The translations under genes were made by a program, and so were the position numbers. The notes beneath the pieces are model-generated. The model saw only the letters and a list, made by a program, of their open reading frames with translations, made no database searches and was not told the origin of the DNA. Shown here piece by piece: positions 46,432-54,388 of a stretch of DNA of 64,000 bases (within the stretch, counting starts at the first letter, position 1; each line of letters opens with the position of its first letter). Where the stretch lies: contig ONFE01000009.1 of NCBI GenBank assembly GCA_900316985.1, positions 1 to 64,000 of the forward strand. Direction: 5' to 3'. This DNA is from an uncultured Prevotellaceae bacterium (GTDB taxonomy: Bacteria; Bacteroidota; Bacteroidia; Bacteroidales; Bacteroidaceae).

Positions 46432-47456
46432 TAGTCTTGATATTGTTTTAATTGTGCAGTCAAACGACTCTTGATTTCTTGCCTGATTGATTCTGGCGAG
46501 AGAACAACGAGATTCCCGCCAAAAGAGCAGAGTTCGCGGATAAGTTCAAAATTAGGAATACAGTCAAGGTAAAAGAACAGTCCTCCTTCCAGATTCGGGT
46601 ATTGTTCGTGAAGTTCAGTGTCCTTATCTCCTTTGAGTGGGGTATAGCTTTCGTGAATAGGCTTCGTATTTACATATCCTTTGGATGAATCATTCACCCA
46701 GCAAAAGATGTGTTCTACAGGGCGGTCTTCATATAAAGTAACGCCAACGATATCGTCAAATCGCTCATAGATGTCTTCTGGACAATCTATGTACTTTTTC
46801 TCAGGTAAAGGTTCAACTTTGTCTATCCTATCGAGGGCAAAGGTAAGAATCTTTTGGTCTGAGTCGGCTGCACCAAGTAAGAACCATCTGTCATTGTATT
46901 GCTTCAACAAATAAGGATGGAAATCTATGCTGCGTATAGTTTCGTCCGAAAAAGTATGATACGAGAGCCTGATAACGACTTCATTTGAGATGTTGTCGAA
47001 AAGTATTCCTAAAAGATTAGAGTTTTGCAAATATCGATTGTTGCTGAAACTAATAATCTGCCTACGTTCTTCGATTCTTAGGCCAATCTTAAAGTCTTCA
47101 AGCCAGCCAAAATTATCCAGGCCGTCAAATTGGCCGATGGTACTCAATACTTCTCTAAGAAGGTTCTGCTCCTCTCGGCTTATTTCTTTTTTAAAAATGG
47201 AAAAAGAACGATTATCATAATGAATGCAGCGTTTCCCCTTTTTAGTAAATCGTTCTATCGGAGCAGAGAATGGTGCATACTCCAATGTGTTGATATCTTT
47301 CTCTATACATCGCTGTGTCACTTCTGGGAATCCATCTTCGTAAAGCATGTCATTCACTTTCTCTGTGAGATCATGAATGTCATAGTAGTGATGATAGTCA
47401 GATAACAGACTATCCAAGTATTTGTATCGAATCAAAGCATTCTTATTCGTTGGCAT
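46431..47456 (-). CDS. WYL-domain transcriptional regulator
   Basis: 341 residues from ATG 47456; the frame is open 33 codons further but those cover the promoter and dyad. N-terminal winged helix (about 1-85), then a WYL domain (about 135-215: IDFHPYLLKQYNDRWFLLGA, then FALDRIDKVEPL) and a WCX-like C-terminal extension to 341. Proteins of this build (for example BrxR, CapW) repress phage-defence loci and respond to ligands or nucleic acids. It carries a dyad in its own promoter and the same dyad precedes four other units, so it is the natural candidate repressor of the island. Confidence 0.9.
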   Translation of the reverse strand: MPTNKNALIRYKYLDSLLSDYHHYYDIHDLTEKVNDMLYEDGFPEVTQRCIEKDINTLEYAPFSAPIERFTKKGKRCIHYDNRSFSIFKKEISREEQNLLREVLSTIGQFDGLDNFGWLEDFKIGLRIEERRQIISFSNNRYLQNSNLLGILFDNISNEVVIRLSYHTFSDETIRSIDFHPYLLKQYNDRWFLLGAADSDQKILTFALDRIDKVEPLPEKKYIDCPEDIYERFDDIVGVTLYEDRPVEHIFCWVNDSSKGYVNTKPIHESYTPLKGDKDTELHEQYPNLEGGLFFYLDCIPNFELIRELCSFGGNLVVLSPESIRQEIKSRLTAQLKQYQD

Positions 47457-47473
47457 AATTTCTTGTTTTGGTG

Positions 47474-47507
47474 CAAAGGTAGTAGTAGATAGCGAACGGT
47501 ATGTTCG
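47474..47507 (-). promoter_or_regulatory. WYL-dyad promoter A (WYL operon, autoregulation)
   Basis: Dyad CGAACGGTATGTTCG at 47493-47507; -7 element TACCTTTG (minus strand) at 47474-47481; 11 bp between. Leader of about 12 nt to the chosen start. Confidence 0.75.
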
Positions 47508-47577
47508 TTTTTGTAACCTATTGTGCAAAGTTAGCAAAAATACATTAACAAACAAACTTTTTAGAGGAAAAAAATTT

Positions 47578-47592
47578 TCACAAGCCTTGTGA
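47578..47592. repeat. Right copy of the 15-bp island-flanking repeat
   Basis: tcacaagccttgtga, identical to 36553-36567, in direct orientation 11.0 kb away. T-rich DNA follows on the plus strand. Confidence 0.55.
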
Positions 47593-47671
47593 TTATTTTT
47601 TGTTTGGAGGGAGCAAGTGATTATCGTGGATTCGACGAAATGTCATGGGCTTCCTATATAAGAAAGCTAAA

Positions 47672-48011
47672 ACCGCCTTCATGCCTTCATAGTTCTGTAA
47701 TGTGTTAAAATATAGGTGATTACGAGTGAAACCGCGGTTTCATCTGCCTTCATACGCTTTCGCCTGAAAAAGATAATCAATGGGAGTGAAATAGATAATG
47801 TATTGCAGTCGGTTTCATTATGTTTCCGCTTTCAATCTATGATGAATCGGTGAGCAATACATCATAGATTCGGAAGTAATTGATTATCTTTTTGTCGGGT
47901 GGCAGGGCTTTATCGGGCCTTGATAGAATGTGAAAGCGGATGAAACCGCGGTTTCATCTGTAAATTACTATGCTTCAATGTGTTGGAGGAAGATGAAGGC
48001 GTGAAGGCGGT
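47672..48011. repeat. Fold-back region: gene-free DNA rich in inverted repeats
   Basis: The gap from 47457 to 48253 holds no credible gene. Inside it 18-bp arms matching at 17 positions (47672-47689 with 47994-48011) enclose further pairs: 15-bp perfect arms (47767-47781 with 47879-47893), 11-bp arms (47834-47844 with 47860-47870), and 10-bp arms (47825-47834 with 47931-47940) that cross the others. The palindrome tgaaaccgcggtttca occurs twice (47727-47742 and 47941-47956). It could be a non-autonomous mobile element, a structured RNA or a replication/recombination site. Confidence 0.6.
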
Positions 48012-48132
48012 ATTCTTGAAAACAGAAGAAAAAGTGTGGCTTGCAAATAATTTGCATTTGTTTTGCCCGACGTGGGAAAATTCTGTACTAACTTTACGTC
48101 TCTTCGAGCCGTGAAGTTAGGCTGCACTCGGT

Positions 48133-48210
48133 AAAACCCAAATAAATTTGGTTTTTCCACTCTTTTAGATAAATTCCTCACGCTCAAGAAAACAAATAAA
48201 TTTGCTTTCT
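48133..48210 (+). repeat. Two similar AT-rich stem-loops before the M16 gene
   Basis: Stem 48133-48155 (aaaacccaaat with atttggtttt, one bulge) and stem 48187-48210 (agaaaacaaat with atttgctttct, one mismatch) share the core caaataaatttg. They sit just upstream of the promoter and look like a related pair of small dispersed elements. Confidence 0.45.
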
Positions 48211-48234
48211 TTTCGCTTAATCGGAATTTTAAAC

Positions 48235-48242
48235 TAACTTTG
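48235..48242 (+). promoter_or_regulatory. -7 promoter element of the M16 peptidase gene
   Basis: TAACTTTG matches TAnnTTTG, 11 bp before the ATG at 48254, implying a very short leader. A similar TAACTTTA occurs near 48090. Confidence 0.6.
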
Positions 48243-48253
48243 TCCCCTGATTT

Positions 48254-49525
48254 ATGAAGTACAATACTTATACTTTGTCTAACGGACTGCGCGTGATTCA
48301 TCTGCCGTCGGCTTCGCCAGTGGTGTATTGTGGTTATGAGATAGCGGCGGGAACACGGGATGAGGAACCCGGGGAGGAGGGACTGGCACACTTCGTGGAG
48401 CACGTCACCTTTAAGGGAACGGCGCGCCGCAGTTCCTTGCAGATTCTGAACACACTGGAGCGCGTGGGGGGCGACCTGAATGCCTTTACGCAGAAGGAGG
48501 ACACGGTCTATTACGCGGCCATCCTGAAGGAACATCTGCCGAAGGCTGTGGACGTGCTGACGGATATCGTTTTCCACAGCACTTATCCGCAAACGGAGAT
48601 TGACAAGGAAGTGGAGGTGATCTGCGACGAGATAGAGAGTTACAACGATTCGCCTGCGGAACTGATTTACGACGATTTCGAGAATATTCTTTTCGAAGGT
48701 CATCCGCTTGGGCATAACATCCTGGGCAACGCTGAGCGCGTGAGGAAGTTCACCACGGAGGATGCCCTGCGCTTCGCACGGAAGTATTACACGCCGGAAA
48801 ACTCCATCTTCTTTGCGTATGGGGATGTGGAGTTTGAGAAGCTGATAAGAAGCCTCACCCCCAACCCCTCCCCCATAGGGAGGGGAGAAACCCGCCCTCA
48901 ATCCCTCCCAAAGGGAACGACCCACCCTCAATCCCTCCCGAAGGGAGGGAAGTCTGGTGTGATTTCGGACTCGGCTTCTAGTTTTGTAACAAGGGAGAAG
49001 GGAACACATCAGGCGCATGTGATGTTGGGTACACGGGCCTACGACATTCATCATCCGTTGCGTATTCCGCTGTATTTGCTTAACAACTTGTTAGGCGGAC
49101 CGGGAATGAATGCGCGATTGAATATTTCGCTGCGGGAACGTAACGGACTGGTATATACCGTGGAATCCACAATGGTGAGTTATGGGGACACGGGACTTTG
49201 GGGCGTCTATTTCGGATGCGACTCCCACGACGTGAAACGTTGCCTCCGATTGGTGCGCCGCGAACTGGACAAGATTATCGAGAAACCGCTTACCGACTCC
49301 CAACTGAAGGCTGCCAAACGGCAATTAAAGGGACAGATAGGCATTGCCTGCGACAACCGCGAGCAGTTTGCCCTCGATTTCGGCAAGAGTTTCCTCCACT
49401 ATGGTTGGGAGAAGGATATTACCAGTCTCTACTCGCAAATAGAAGAGGTGACGGCGGAGCAGATACAGCAGGTGGCCCGCGAATTGATGAGCGAAGATAG
49501 GATTACAACATTGATTTATAAGTAA
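48254..49525 (+). CDS. M16-family zinc metallopeptidase (processing-peptidase type)
   Basis: 423 residues, no signal peptide. Inverted zinc motif HxxEH in EGLAHFVEHVTFKG (near 44-48) with the downstream Glu in ICDEIESYNDSP. Two homologous halves (about 5-195 and 255-423) form the usual clam-shell; the length fits single-chain bacterial PqqL/MPP-type enzymes. Between the halves, about 40 residues (200-240) are made of three copies of a palindromic repeat (PQSLPKG twice), so the hinge linker is repeat-derived. Substrate unknown, probably peptides in the cytoplasm. Confidence 0.92.
   Translation: MKYNTYTLSNGLRVIHLPSASPVVYCGYEIAAGTRDEEPGEEGLAHFVEHVTFKGTARRSSLQILNTLERVGGDLNAFTQKEDTVYYAAILKEHLPKAVDVLTDIVFHSTYPQTEIDKEVEVICDEIESYNDSPAELIYDDFENILFEGHPLGHNILGNAERVRKFTTEDALRFARKYYTPENSIFFAYGDVEFEKLIRSLTPNPSPIGRGETRPQSLPKGTTHPQSLPKGGKSGVISDSASSFVTREKGTHQAHVMLGTRAYDIHHPLRIPLYLLNNLLGGPGMNARLNISLRERNGLVYTVESTMVSYGDTGLWGVYFGCDSHDVKRCLRLVRRELDKIIEKPLTDSQLKAAKRQLKGQIGIACDNREQFALDFGKSFLHYGWEKDITSLYSQIEEVTAEQIQQVARELMSEDRITTLIYK
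48855..48954 (+). repeat. Three tandem GC-rich palindromic repeats in the M16 hinge
   Basis: Copies at about 48855-48887, 48891-48917 and 48920-48954. The last is identical over 35 bp to 49527-49561. Confidence 0.85.
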
Positions 49526-49526
49526 C

Positions 49527-49561
49527 ACCCACCCTCAATCCCTCCCGAAGGGAGGGAAGTC
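49527..49561. repeat. 35-bp palindromic repeat between M16 and LOG genes
   Basis: Identical to 48920-48954. Starts just after the M16 stop and overlaps the LOG stop codon. Confidence 0.88.
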
Positions 49562-50087
49562 AGATATATGCTTTCAGTTCTTCGAGGGAATTGGCTACCT
49601 GAATATAAGAGCGCCATTGTTTGCGGGTGACGCCTTTCTCGTGCAGGTCGTCAAGGCAGGCTATCAGTCCGTTCCAGAATCCTTTCATGTTGTAGAGTAT
49701 CACCTTTTTCTCGTGATAGCCGATGGTGGATGAGGCCACCACGGTGAACACTTCGTCGAGGGTGCCGATGCCGCCGGGCAGGGCCACGAAGACATCGCTG
49801 TGGAGCATCAGCAGGTCCTTGCGGTCGCTGAGGTTATCGCAGGGTATTGTCACCGTGGAATAGTCGCTGGCCTTGCCGTGCGTCTCAACGATTCTGGGAA
49901 CCACGCCAATCGTCCGTCCGCCCGCATTGAAGGCCGCGTGGGCCACACATTCCATCAGTCCCATGTTGCATCCGCCATACACGATGGTATGTCCCTCTTT
50001 GGCAGCCCACTCTCCGAATTCATGAGTCAGCGTGAAGAAATCGCGGTCGATGTCGTGGTTGGCACTACAGAATATTCCGATGTTCAT
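49560..50087 (-). CDS. LOG-family (TIGR00730) nucleoside-5'-phosphate phosphoribohydrolase
   Basis: 175 residues of a Rossmann-like fold. Family motif LPGGIGTLDE (PGGxGTxxE) near 103-112 and the upstream GGCNMGLMECVA. These enzymes split N6-modified or plain AMP into base and ribose-5-phosphate. The stop codon falls in a 35-bp palindromic repeat identical to one inside the convergent M16 gene. -7 element TATCTTTG at 50131-50138 on the minus strand. Confidence 0.92.
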   Translation of the reverse strand: MNIGIFCSANHDIDRDFFTLTHEFGEWAAKEGHTIVYGGCNMGLMECVAHAAFNAGGRTIGVVPRIVETHGKASDYSTVTIPCDNLSDRKDLLMLHSDVFVALPGGIGTLDEVFTVVASSTIGYHEKKVILYNMKGFWNGLIACLDDLHEKGVTRKQWRSYIQVANSLEELKAYI

Positions 50088-50213
50088 ATTGGATTCAGGA
50101 TAAAAGATTAAAGATTAAAGTTTCAAGTTGCAAAGATAATCAATTATCGGCAAAAAACCTAAGTTGAAAAATAAAAGTTTAGGTATTTGCTTTGGTTATT
50201 GGCCGAAAAGTTG

Positions 50214-50221
50214 TATATTTG
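50214..50221 (+). promoter_or_regulatory. -7 promoter element of the DEAD-box helicase gene
   Basis: TATATTTG matches TAnnTTTG, 78 bp before the predicted TTG start, leaving a leader of about 70 nt as is usual for cold-shock-type RNA helicases. Confidence 0.5.
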
Positions 50222-50299
50222 CCAAAAAATCAAAGGGATATGAAATAACGCTATATCCGCAACGGAAAGAAATATATTTATCAATAAAGATTTAGACAT

Positions 50300-52173
50300 T
50301 TGAAGACATTTGAAGAATTGGGCGTGAGCGAACAGATTCGCCACGCCATCGAGGAATTAGGCTTTGAACAGCCCATGCCCGTACAGGAGGAAGTGATTCC
50401 CTACCTGTTGGGTACCAGAAACGATGTGATAGCACTGGCCCAGACGGGAACGGGTAAGACGGCAGCTTTCGGCATCCCGCTCTTGCAGCGCGTGGATGTG
50501 CGTTCGCATCAGACGCAGGCCATCGTGCTCTGTCCGACACGTGAACTCTGCTTGCAGATTGCCGACGACCTGAATGATTTCGCGAAATACATTGAAGGTA
50601 TCCGTGTGGTGCCTGTCTATGGCGGCACGGACATTGTTCCGCAGATCCGCGCCCTGAAGAAAGGCGTGCATATCATCGTGGCTACGCCCGGACGTTTGAT
50701 TGACTTGATGGAACGCGAGGTGGCACAGCTGAATGCGGTGTTCAATGTGGTGCTCGATGAGGCCGACGAGATGCTTAACATGGGCTTTTCGGAGGTAACA
50801 TGGGCTTTTCGGAGGATATCGACACGATTCTGGCCGGTGTTCCCAAGGACCGTAACACGCTGCTCTTCTCGGCAACGATGAGCAAGGAAATCGAGAAGAT
50901 AGCCAAGAACTTCCTCAACAACCCGAAGGAAATCGTCGTAGGCAGCCGCAACGAGGGTGCCGAGCACGTGAACCATATCTATTACATGGTGAATGCCAAG
51001 GATAAATATGCCGCGTTGAAACGTATCGTGGACTATAATCCGCGCATCTTTGCCATCATCTTCTGCCGTACGAAACTGGAGACACAGGAGGTGGCCGACA
51101 AACTGATACGCGACGGCTATAATGCGGAAAGTCTGCACGGAGACCTCTCCACCGTCCAGCTTCTGGTGGCAACGGATGTGGCAGCGCGTGGTCTCGACGT
51201 GGACGACCTGACGCATGTCATCAACTACGGACTGCCCAACGACATTGAGAGCTATACCCACCGTTCGGGCCGTACGGGCCGTGCCGGCAAGAAAGGAACC
51301 TCCATCAGTATTGTCCACACGAAAGAGAAGGGCAAGATCCGTGCCATTGAGAAAGAAATCCAGAAGGAGTTCGTGCGTGGTGAGATACCCTCTCCGCAGG
51401 AGATTTGCAAGAAGCAGCTCTACAAGGTGATGGACCAGATCGTGAAGACCGATGTGGATGAGGAGCAGATAGGCCCGTTCATGCAGGATATCAGCCGCTA
51501 TTTCGAGTATATTGACAAGGACGATATCATCAAGAAGATTGTCTCGATGGAGTTCGGCAAGTTCCTTTCCTATTATGCCGACGCACCAGAGATTGAGTAT
51601 GTGGAAGAGAAGAAAAGGAAAGAGGATAGAGGAGAGCGGAAAGGAAGATCCTCGGAACGCGGTCCTCGCAAGCCTGAAAAGGGCTACAAGCGCCTCTTTA
51701 TCAATCTCGGAAAGAAAGACGGATTCTATCCCGGCGAGGCCATGCAGTTCATCAACCGCCATGTTGGTGGAAGGGTACCAGTGGGACATATTGATTTGCA
51801 GAACACCATTTCCTACTTTGAAGTGCCCGAGCGCGAAGCCCGCAAGGTGATGAATGCGCTGAACGGAGCGTGGTACAAGAGTCGTGAAGTGCGTTGCAAC
51901 GAGGCCGATTCCGCACCTGGTGAAAGGCTACGGGGAGGCAGTGGAGCGTCGGCAACGCATGGCGCTTCAGGCGGAAGGGTGCGTGATTTCCGTCGTGGAA
52001 AGGCTCGTACAGCCCCTTCCCAGGAGCAGCCCCCACAGCATAAGTTCAAGAAGGAAGACTGGATGCAGTTCCTCAATCCCGGTGGTATGAAGGCGAAGAA
52101 GACCGATTTCCGCGGCGATGAACCCGACTTCAGTGAAGAAGGATGGGCTCGCAGGAGACCGAAAAAGAAATAA
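50300..52173 (+). pseudogene. DEAD-box RNA helicase broken by a 20-bp tandem duplication
   Basis: The first part (50300-50795) encodes Q motif, AQTGTGKTAA, PTRELCLQ, TPGRLIDL and DEADEML. Then taacatgggcttttcggagg is present twice (50776-50795 and 50796-50815), shifting the frame; the rest (to 52173) continues in another frame with LFSATMSKE, ATDVAARGLD and HRSGRTGRAG, a DbpA-like RNA-binding domain and a basic tail. Removal of one copy restores a single protein. A second fault: LHGDLSTVQLLVATDV lacks about 15 residues normally found between GDLS and LVATD. Third: the start is TTG within a duplicated acatttgaag, where ATG is expected. It is either a decayed gene or poorly assembled sequence. 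Confidence 0.85.
50776..50815 (+). repeat. 20-bp exact tandem duplication inside the DEAD-box gene
   Basis: Two adjacent copies of taacatgggcttttcggagg. Since 20 is not a multiple of 3, the reading frame is lost. Confidence 0.97.
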
Positions 52174-52202
52174 CACCCATCACCTAACACCCAACACCCA
52201 TG
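52171..52202 (+). repeat. AACACCCA-type simple repeat linking stop and start codons
   Basis: The whole spacer between the DEAD-box stop (taa, 52171-52173) and the kinase ATG (52200-52202) consists of aacaccca/cacctaacaccc units; both codons are part of it. Same repeat class as at 3450-3488 and 55121-55160. Confidence 0.7.
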
Positions 52203-53882
52203 CTACAAATCCGCTGTAAGAACAACAACAAGACCAAGAGCTTCCCAGAGGGAACCTCACTCCTCGACGTCTATCATGAGTTTGCCGATGAGTTGCAAAT
52301 GCCTTACCCCGTGGTTTCCGCCAAAGTGAATAACGCCTCACAGGGACTGAAGTTCCGGCTTTATCAAAACCGCGACGTAGAGTTCCTGGATGCCCGTCAG
52401 GGATCGGGCCATCGCGTCTATGTGCGCTCTCTTTGTTTTGTGCTTTACAAGGCTGCCAGCGATGTCTTCCCTGGATCTAAACTTTTCATCGAGCACACCA
52501 TCTCGCGCGGATACTATTGCAACTTCAAGAAGAAAGGTGGCGAACCGCTGGCAGAGGGTGACGTGGAGCGCATCCACAAACGCATGGAGGAGATCATAGC
52601 CCTCGATATGCCTTTCCGTCGTAGTGAAGCCACCAACGAAGAGGCTATCCGCGTGTTTGCTGAGCGGGGCTTTACCGATAAGGTGAAACTTCTGGAGACC
52701 AGCGGACAGATTTACAGCGACTACTACATGCTGGGTGATACGGTGGACTACTACTACGGTCCGCTGGTACCTTCGGCAGGCTATCTGAAAGTGTGGGACG
52801 TGGAGCCATATCACGACGGTATGCTGCTGCGCGTTCCCGACTGGAACAATCCGCTCGTACTTGCTGAAAAGGTGGATATGCCGAAGACCTACGAGATGTT
52901 TGCAGAGAAAACGCGTTGGGATATCATCATGCGACTTTCCAATGCAGGCGACGTAAACAAAGCCATCATGAAAGGTCATGCTTCCGAGCTGATTCAGGTC
53001 AGCGAGGCCTTGCAGGAAAAGAAAATCGTGCAGATTGCCGAGGAGATAGACCGCCGTTTCAGAGCTGAGGAGAATCCCGTCAGACTCGTGCTGATTACGG
53101 GCCCCTCGTCATCGGGAAAGACCACTTTCTGCAAACGACTCTGTATCCAGTTGCTGGCTTGTGGCCTGCGGCCTTATTCCATTTCCACCGATGACTATTT
53201 CGTGAACCGTGTGGATACGCCTAAGCTGCCCAATGGCGACTACGACTTCGACAACATTGAAGCCGTGGAGTACAACCTGCTGGAGGATCATCTCACCCGG
53301 TTGATGAAAGGTGAGCGCGTGGAAGTGCCTGAGTATAATTTCGTTACGGGAAAGCGTGAGTACAACGGCAAGAAGGTGAAGCTCTCATCCGACAGTGTGC
53401 TCATCATCGAAGGTATCCATGCGCTGAATCCTTTGCTCACGCAAAACATTGCCGACTCCATGAAGTTCAAGATTTATATCTCCGCACTTACCAGCATCTC
53501 GCTCGACGACCACAACTGGATTCCCGTGCGCGACAACCGCCTGCTCCGTCGCATCATCCGCGACTACAACAAAGGGGCCTTTACCGCACAGCAGACCATC
53601 AGCCAGTGGAAGAATGTGTGCGAAGCCGAAGACAAATGGATTTTCCCCTTCCAGGAGACGGCCGATGCGATGTTTAATTCAGCACTCAATATTGAGTTCG
53701 CCGTGCTGCGCACACATGCCGAGATTATTCTTTCAAGTGTTCCCAAAAACTGTCCGGAATACAGCGAGGCCCACCGTCTGCTGAAGTTCATCCATTATTT
53801 CATTCCGGTTGACGACAAAGAAATACCCCCCACAAGCATCATGCGAGAGTTCGTGGGAGGTTCAAGTTTCAAATACCGGTAG
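52200..53882 (+). CDS. TGS-domain nucleoside kinase (uridine kinase/phosphoribulokinase family)
   Basis: 560 residues. N-terminal TGS-like domain (about 1-65), a region like the second additional domain of threonyl-tRNA synthetase (about 70-240), then a P-loop kinase (about 290-500) with Walker A LITGPSSSGKTT and TDDYFVNR, VLIIEGIHALNP. This three-part build is common in Bacteroidota and annotated as nucleoside kinase; phosphorylation of uridine/cytidine is the likely reaction. Expressed after the helicase gene, with the intervening spacer made of simple repeats. Confidence 0.9.
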   Translation: MLQIRCKNNNKTKSFPEGTSLLDVYHEFADELQMPYPVVSAKVNNASQGLKFRLYQNRDVEFLDARQGSGHRVYVRSLCFVLYKAASDVFPGSKLFIEHTISRGYYCNFKKKGGEPLAEGDVERIHKRMEEIIALDMPFRRSEATNEEAIRVFAERGFTDKVKLLETSGQIYSDYYMLGDTVDYYYGPLVPSAGYLKVWDVEPYHDGMLLRVPDWNNPLVLAEKVDMPKTYEMFAEKTRWDIIMRLSNAGDVNKAIMKGHASELIQVSEALQEKKIVQIAEEIDRRFRAEENPVRLVLITGPSSSGKTTFCKRLCIQLLACGLRPYSISTDDYFVNRVDTPKLPNGDYDFDNIEAVEYNLLEDHLTRLMKGERVEVPEYNFVTGKREYNGKKVKLSSDSVLIIEGIHALNPLLTQNIADSMKFKIYISALTSISLDDHNWIPVRDNRLLRRIIRDYNKGAFTAQQTISQWKNVCEAEDKWIFPFQETADAMFNSALNIEFAVLRTHAEIILSSVPKNCPEYSEAHRLLKFIHYFIPVDDKEIPPTSIMREFVGGSSFKYR

Positions 53883-53890
53883 TTTCCTTT

Positions 53891-54334
53891 TTATTTGATG
53901 TCGCGGGTAAGCATGGCACGGTAGTCGATAGGTGTCATGCCAATGGCATCTTGTATACGGCGCTGCAGGGTACGGACATTACTGAAGCCGGCTTCTTCGG
54001 CCACGGTGGCAATGTTGTACATGGGCTTTTCGCGTAACAGCCGCAAGGCTGCCAGCACACGAAGGTTGTCGATGTAGGCATCGGGAGTGCGGTGGATGGT
54101 CTGATGACGGAAAAGGCGCGCCAGTCGTTCACGGCTTACGCCAAGCATCTCTGCCAAGGCTTCGGAATTGAAGTCAGGACTGAGGTGGGGACGGTCTTTT
54201 TCCACGCGCATCTCAATGATGGCCATCAGCTGACCGTCGTCCTGCAGGTCGGCATTGCGCTGTCGCTGGATGTTGCCTTCGAGCAGTTCGCGGGCTATTT
54301 CCGTACGGCGTCTCAGTTCCACGTCGTATTCCAA
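53891..54334 (-). CDS. AraC-type HTH regulator, probably frameshifted near its start
   Basis: 147 residues from an unlikely TTG. C-terminal AraC HTH (about 50-145, two helix-turn-helix units: ALAEMLGVSRERLARLF and VAEEAGFSNVRTLQRRI). An ATG at 54384, 4 bp after the STAS stop and so well placed, reads MAEKK but in another frame, hitting a stop; adding one A to the A8 tract (54370-54377) joins it to this frame and gives a coherent MAEKKTNQTRLRDLTERLEYD start (about 164 residues). No sensor domain is present, so it depends on partners, probably the SpoIIE/STAS pair upstream. Confidence 0.72.
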   Translation of the reverse strand: MEYDVELRRRTEIARELLEGNIQRQRNADLQDDGQLMAIIEMRVEKDRPHLSPDFNSEALAEMLGVSRERLARLFRHQTIHRTPDAYIDNLRVLAALRLLREKPMYNIATVAEEAGFSNVRTLQRRIQDAIGMTPIDYRAMLTRDIK

Positions 54335-54369
54335 CCGTTCGGTAAGGTCGCGTAGTCGGGTTTGGTTTG

Positions 54370-54377
54370 TTTTTTTT
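54370..54377 (-). repeat. A8 homopolymer at the AraC frameshift
   Basis: Eight A residues on the coding strand, 5 bp into the gene counted from the ATG at 54384. One more A would restore the frame. Confidence 0.7.
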
Positions 54378-54388
54378 CTGCCATGGTC

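Noticed and set aside
47474..47555. Upstream start (47555) for the WYL gene
   Set aside because: Would place the promoter and dyad inside the coding region; ATG 47456 fits the -7 element.
48855..48954. CRISPR array in the repeat cluster
   Set aside because: Repeats abut or nearly so, vary in length, are translated in frame and have no unique spacers or cas genes.
47975..49054. Long minus-strand frame of 359 codons over the fold-back region and M16 gene
   Set aside because: It runs antisense to a clear M16 peptidase, has no recognisable domain and includes the frame of palindromic repeats; a shadow.
50617..51789. Minus-strand frame of 390 codons opposite the DEAD-box gene
   Set aside because: Antisense to conserved helicase motifs; Leu/His-rich shadow typical of GC-skewed coding strands.
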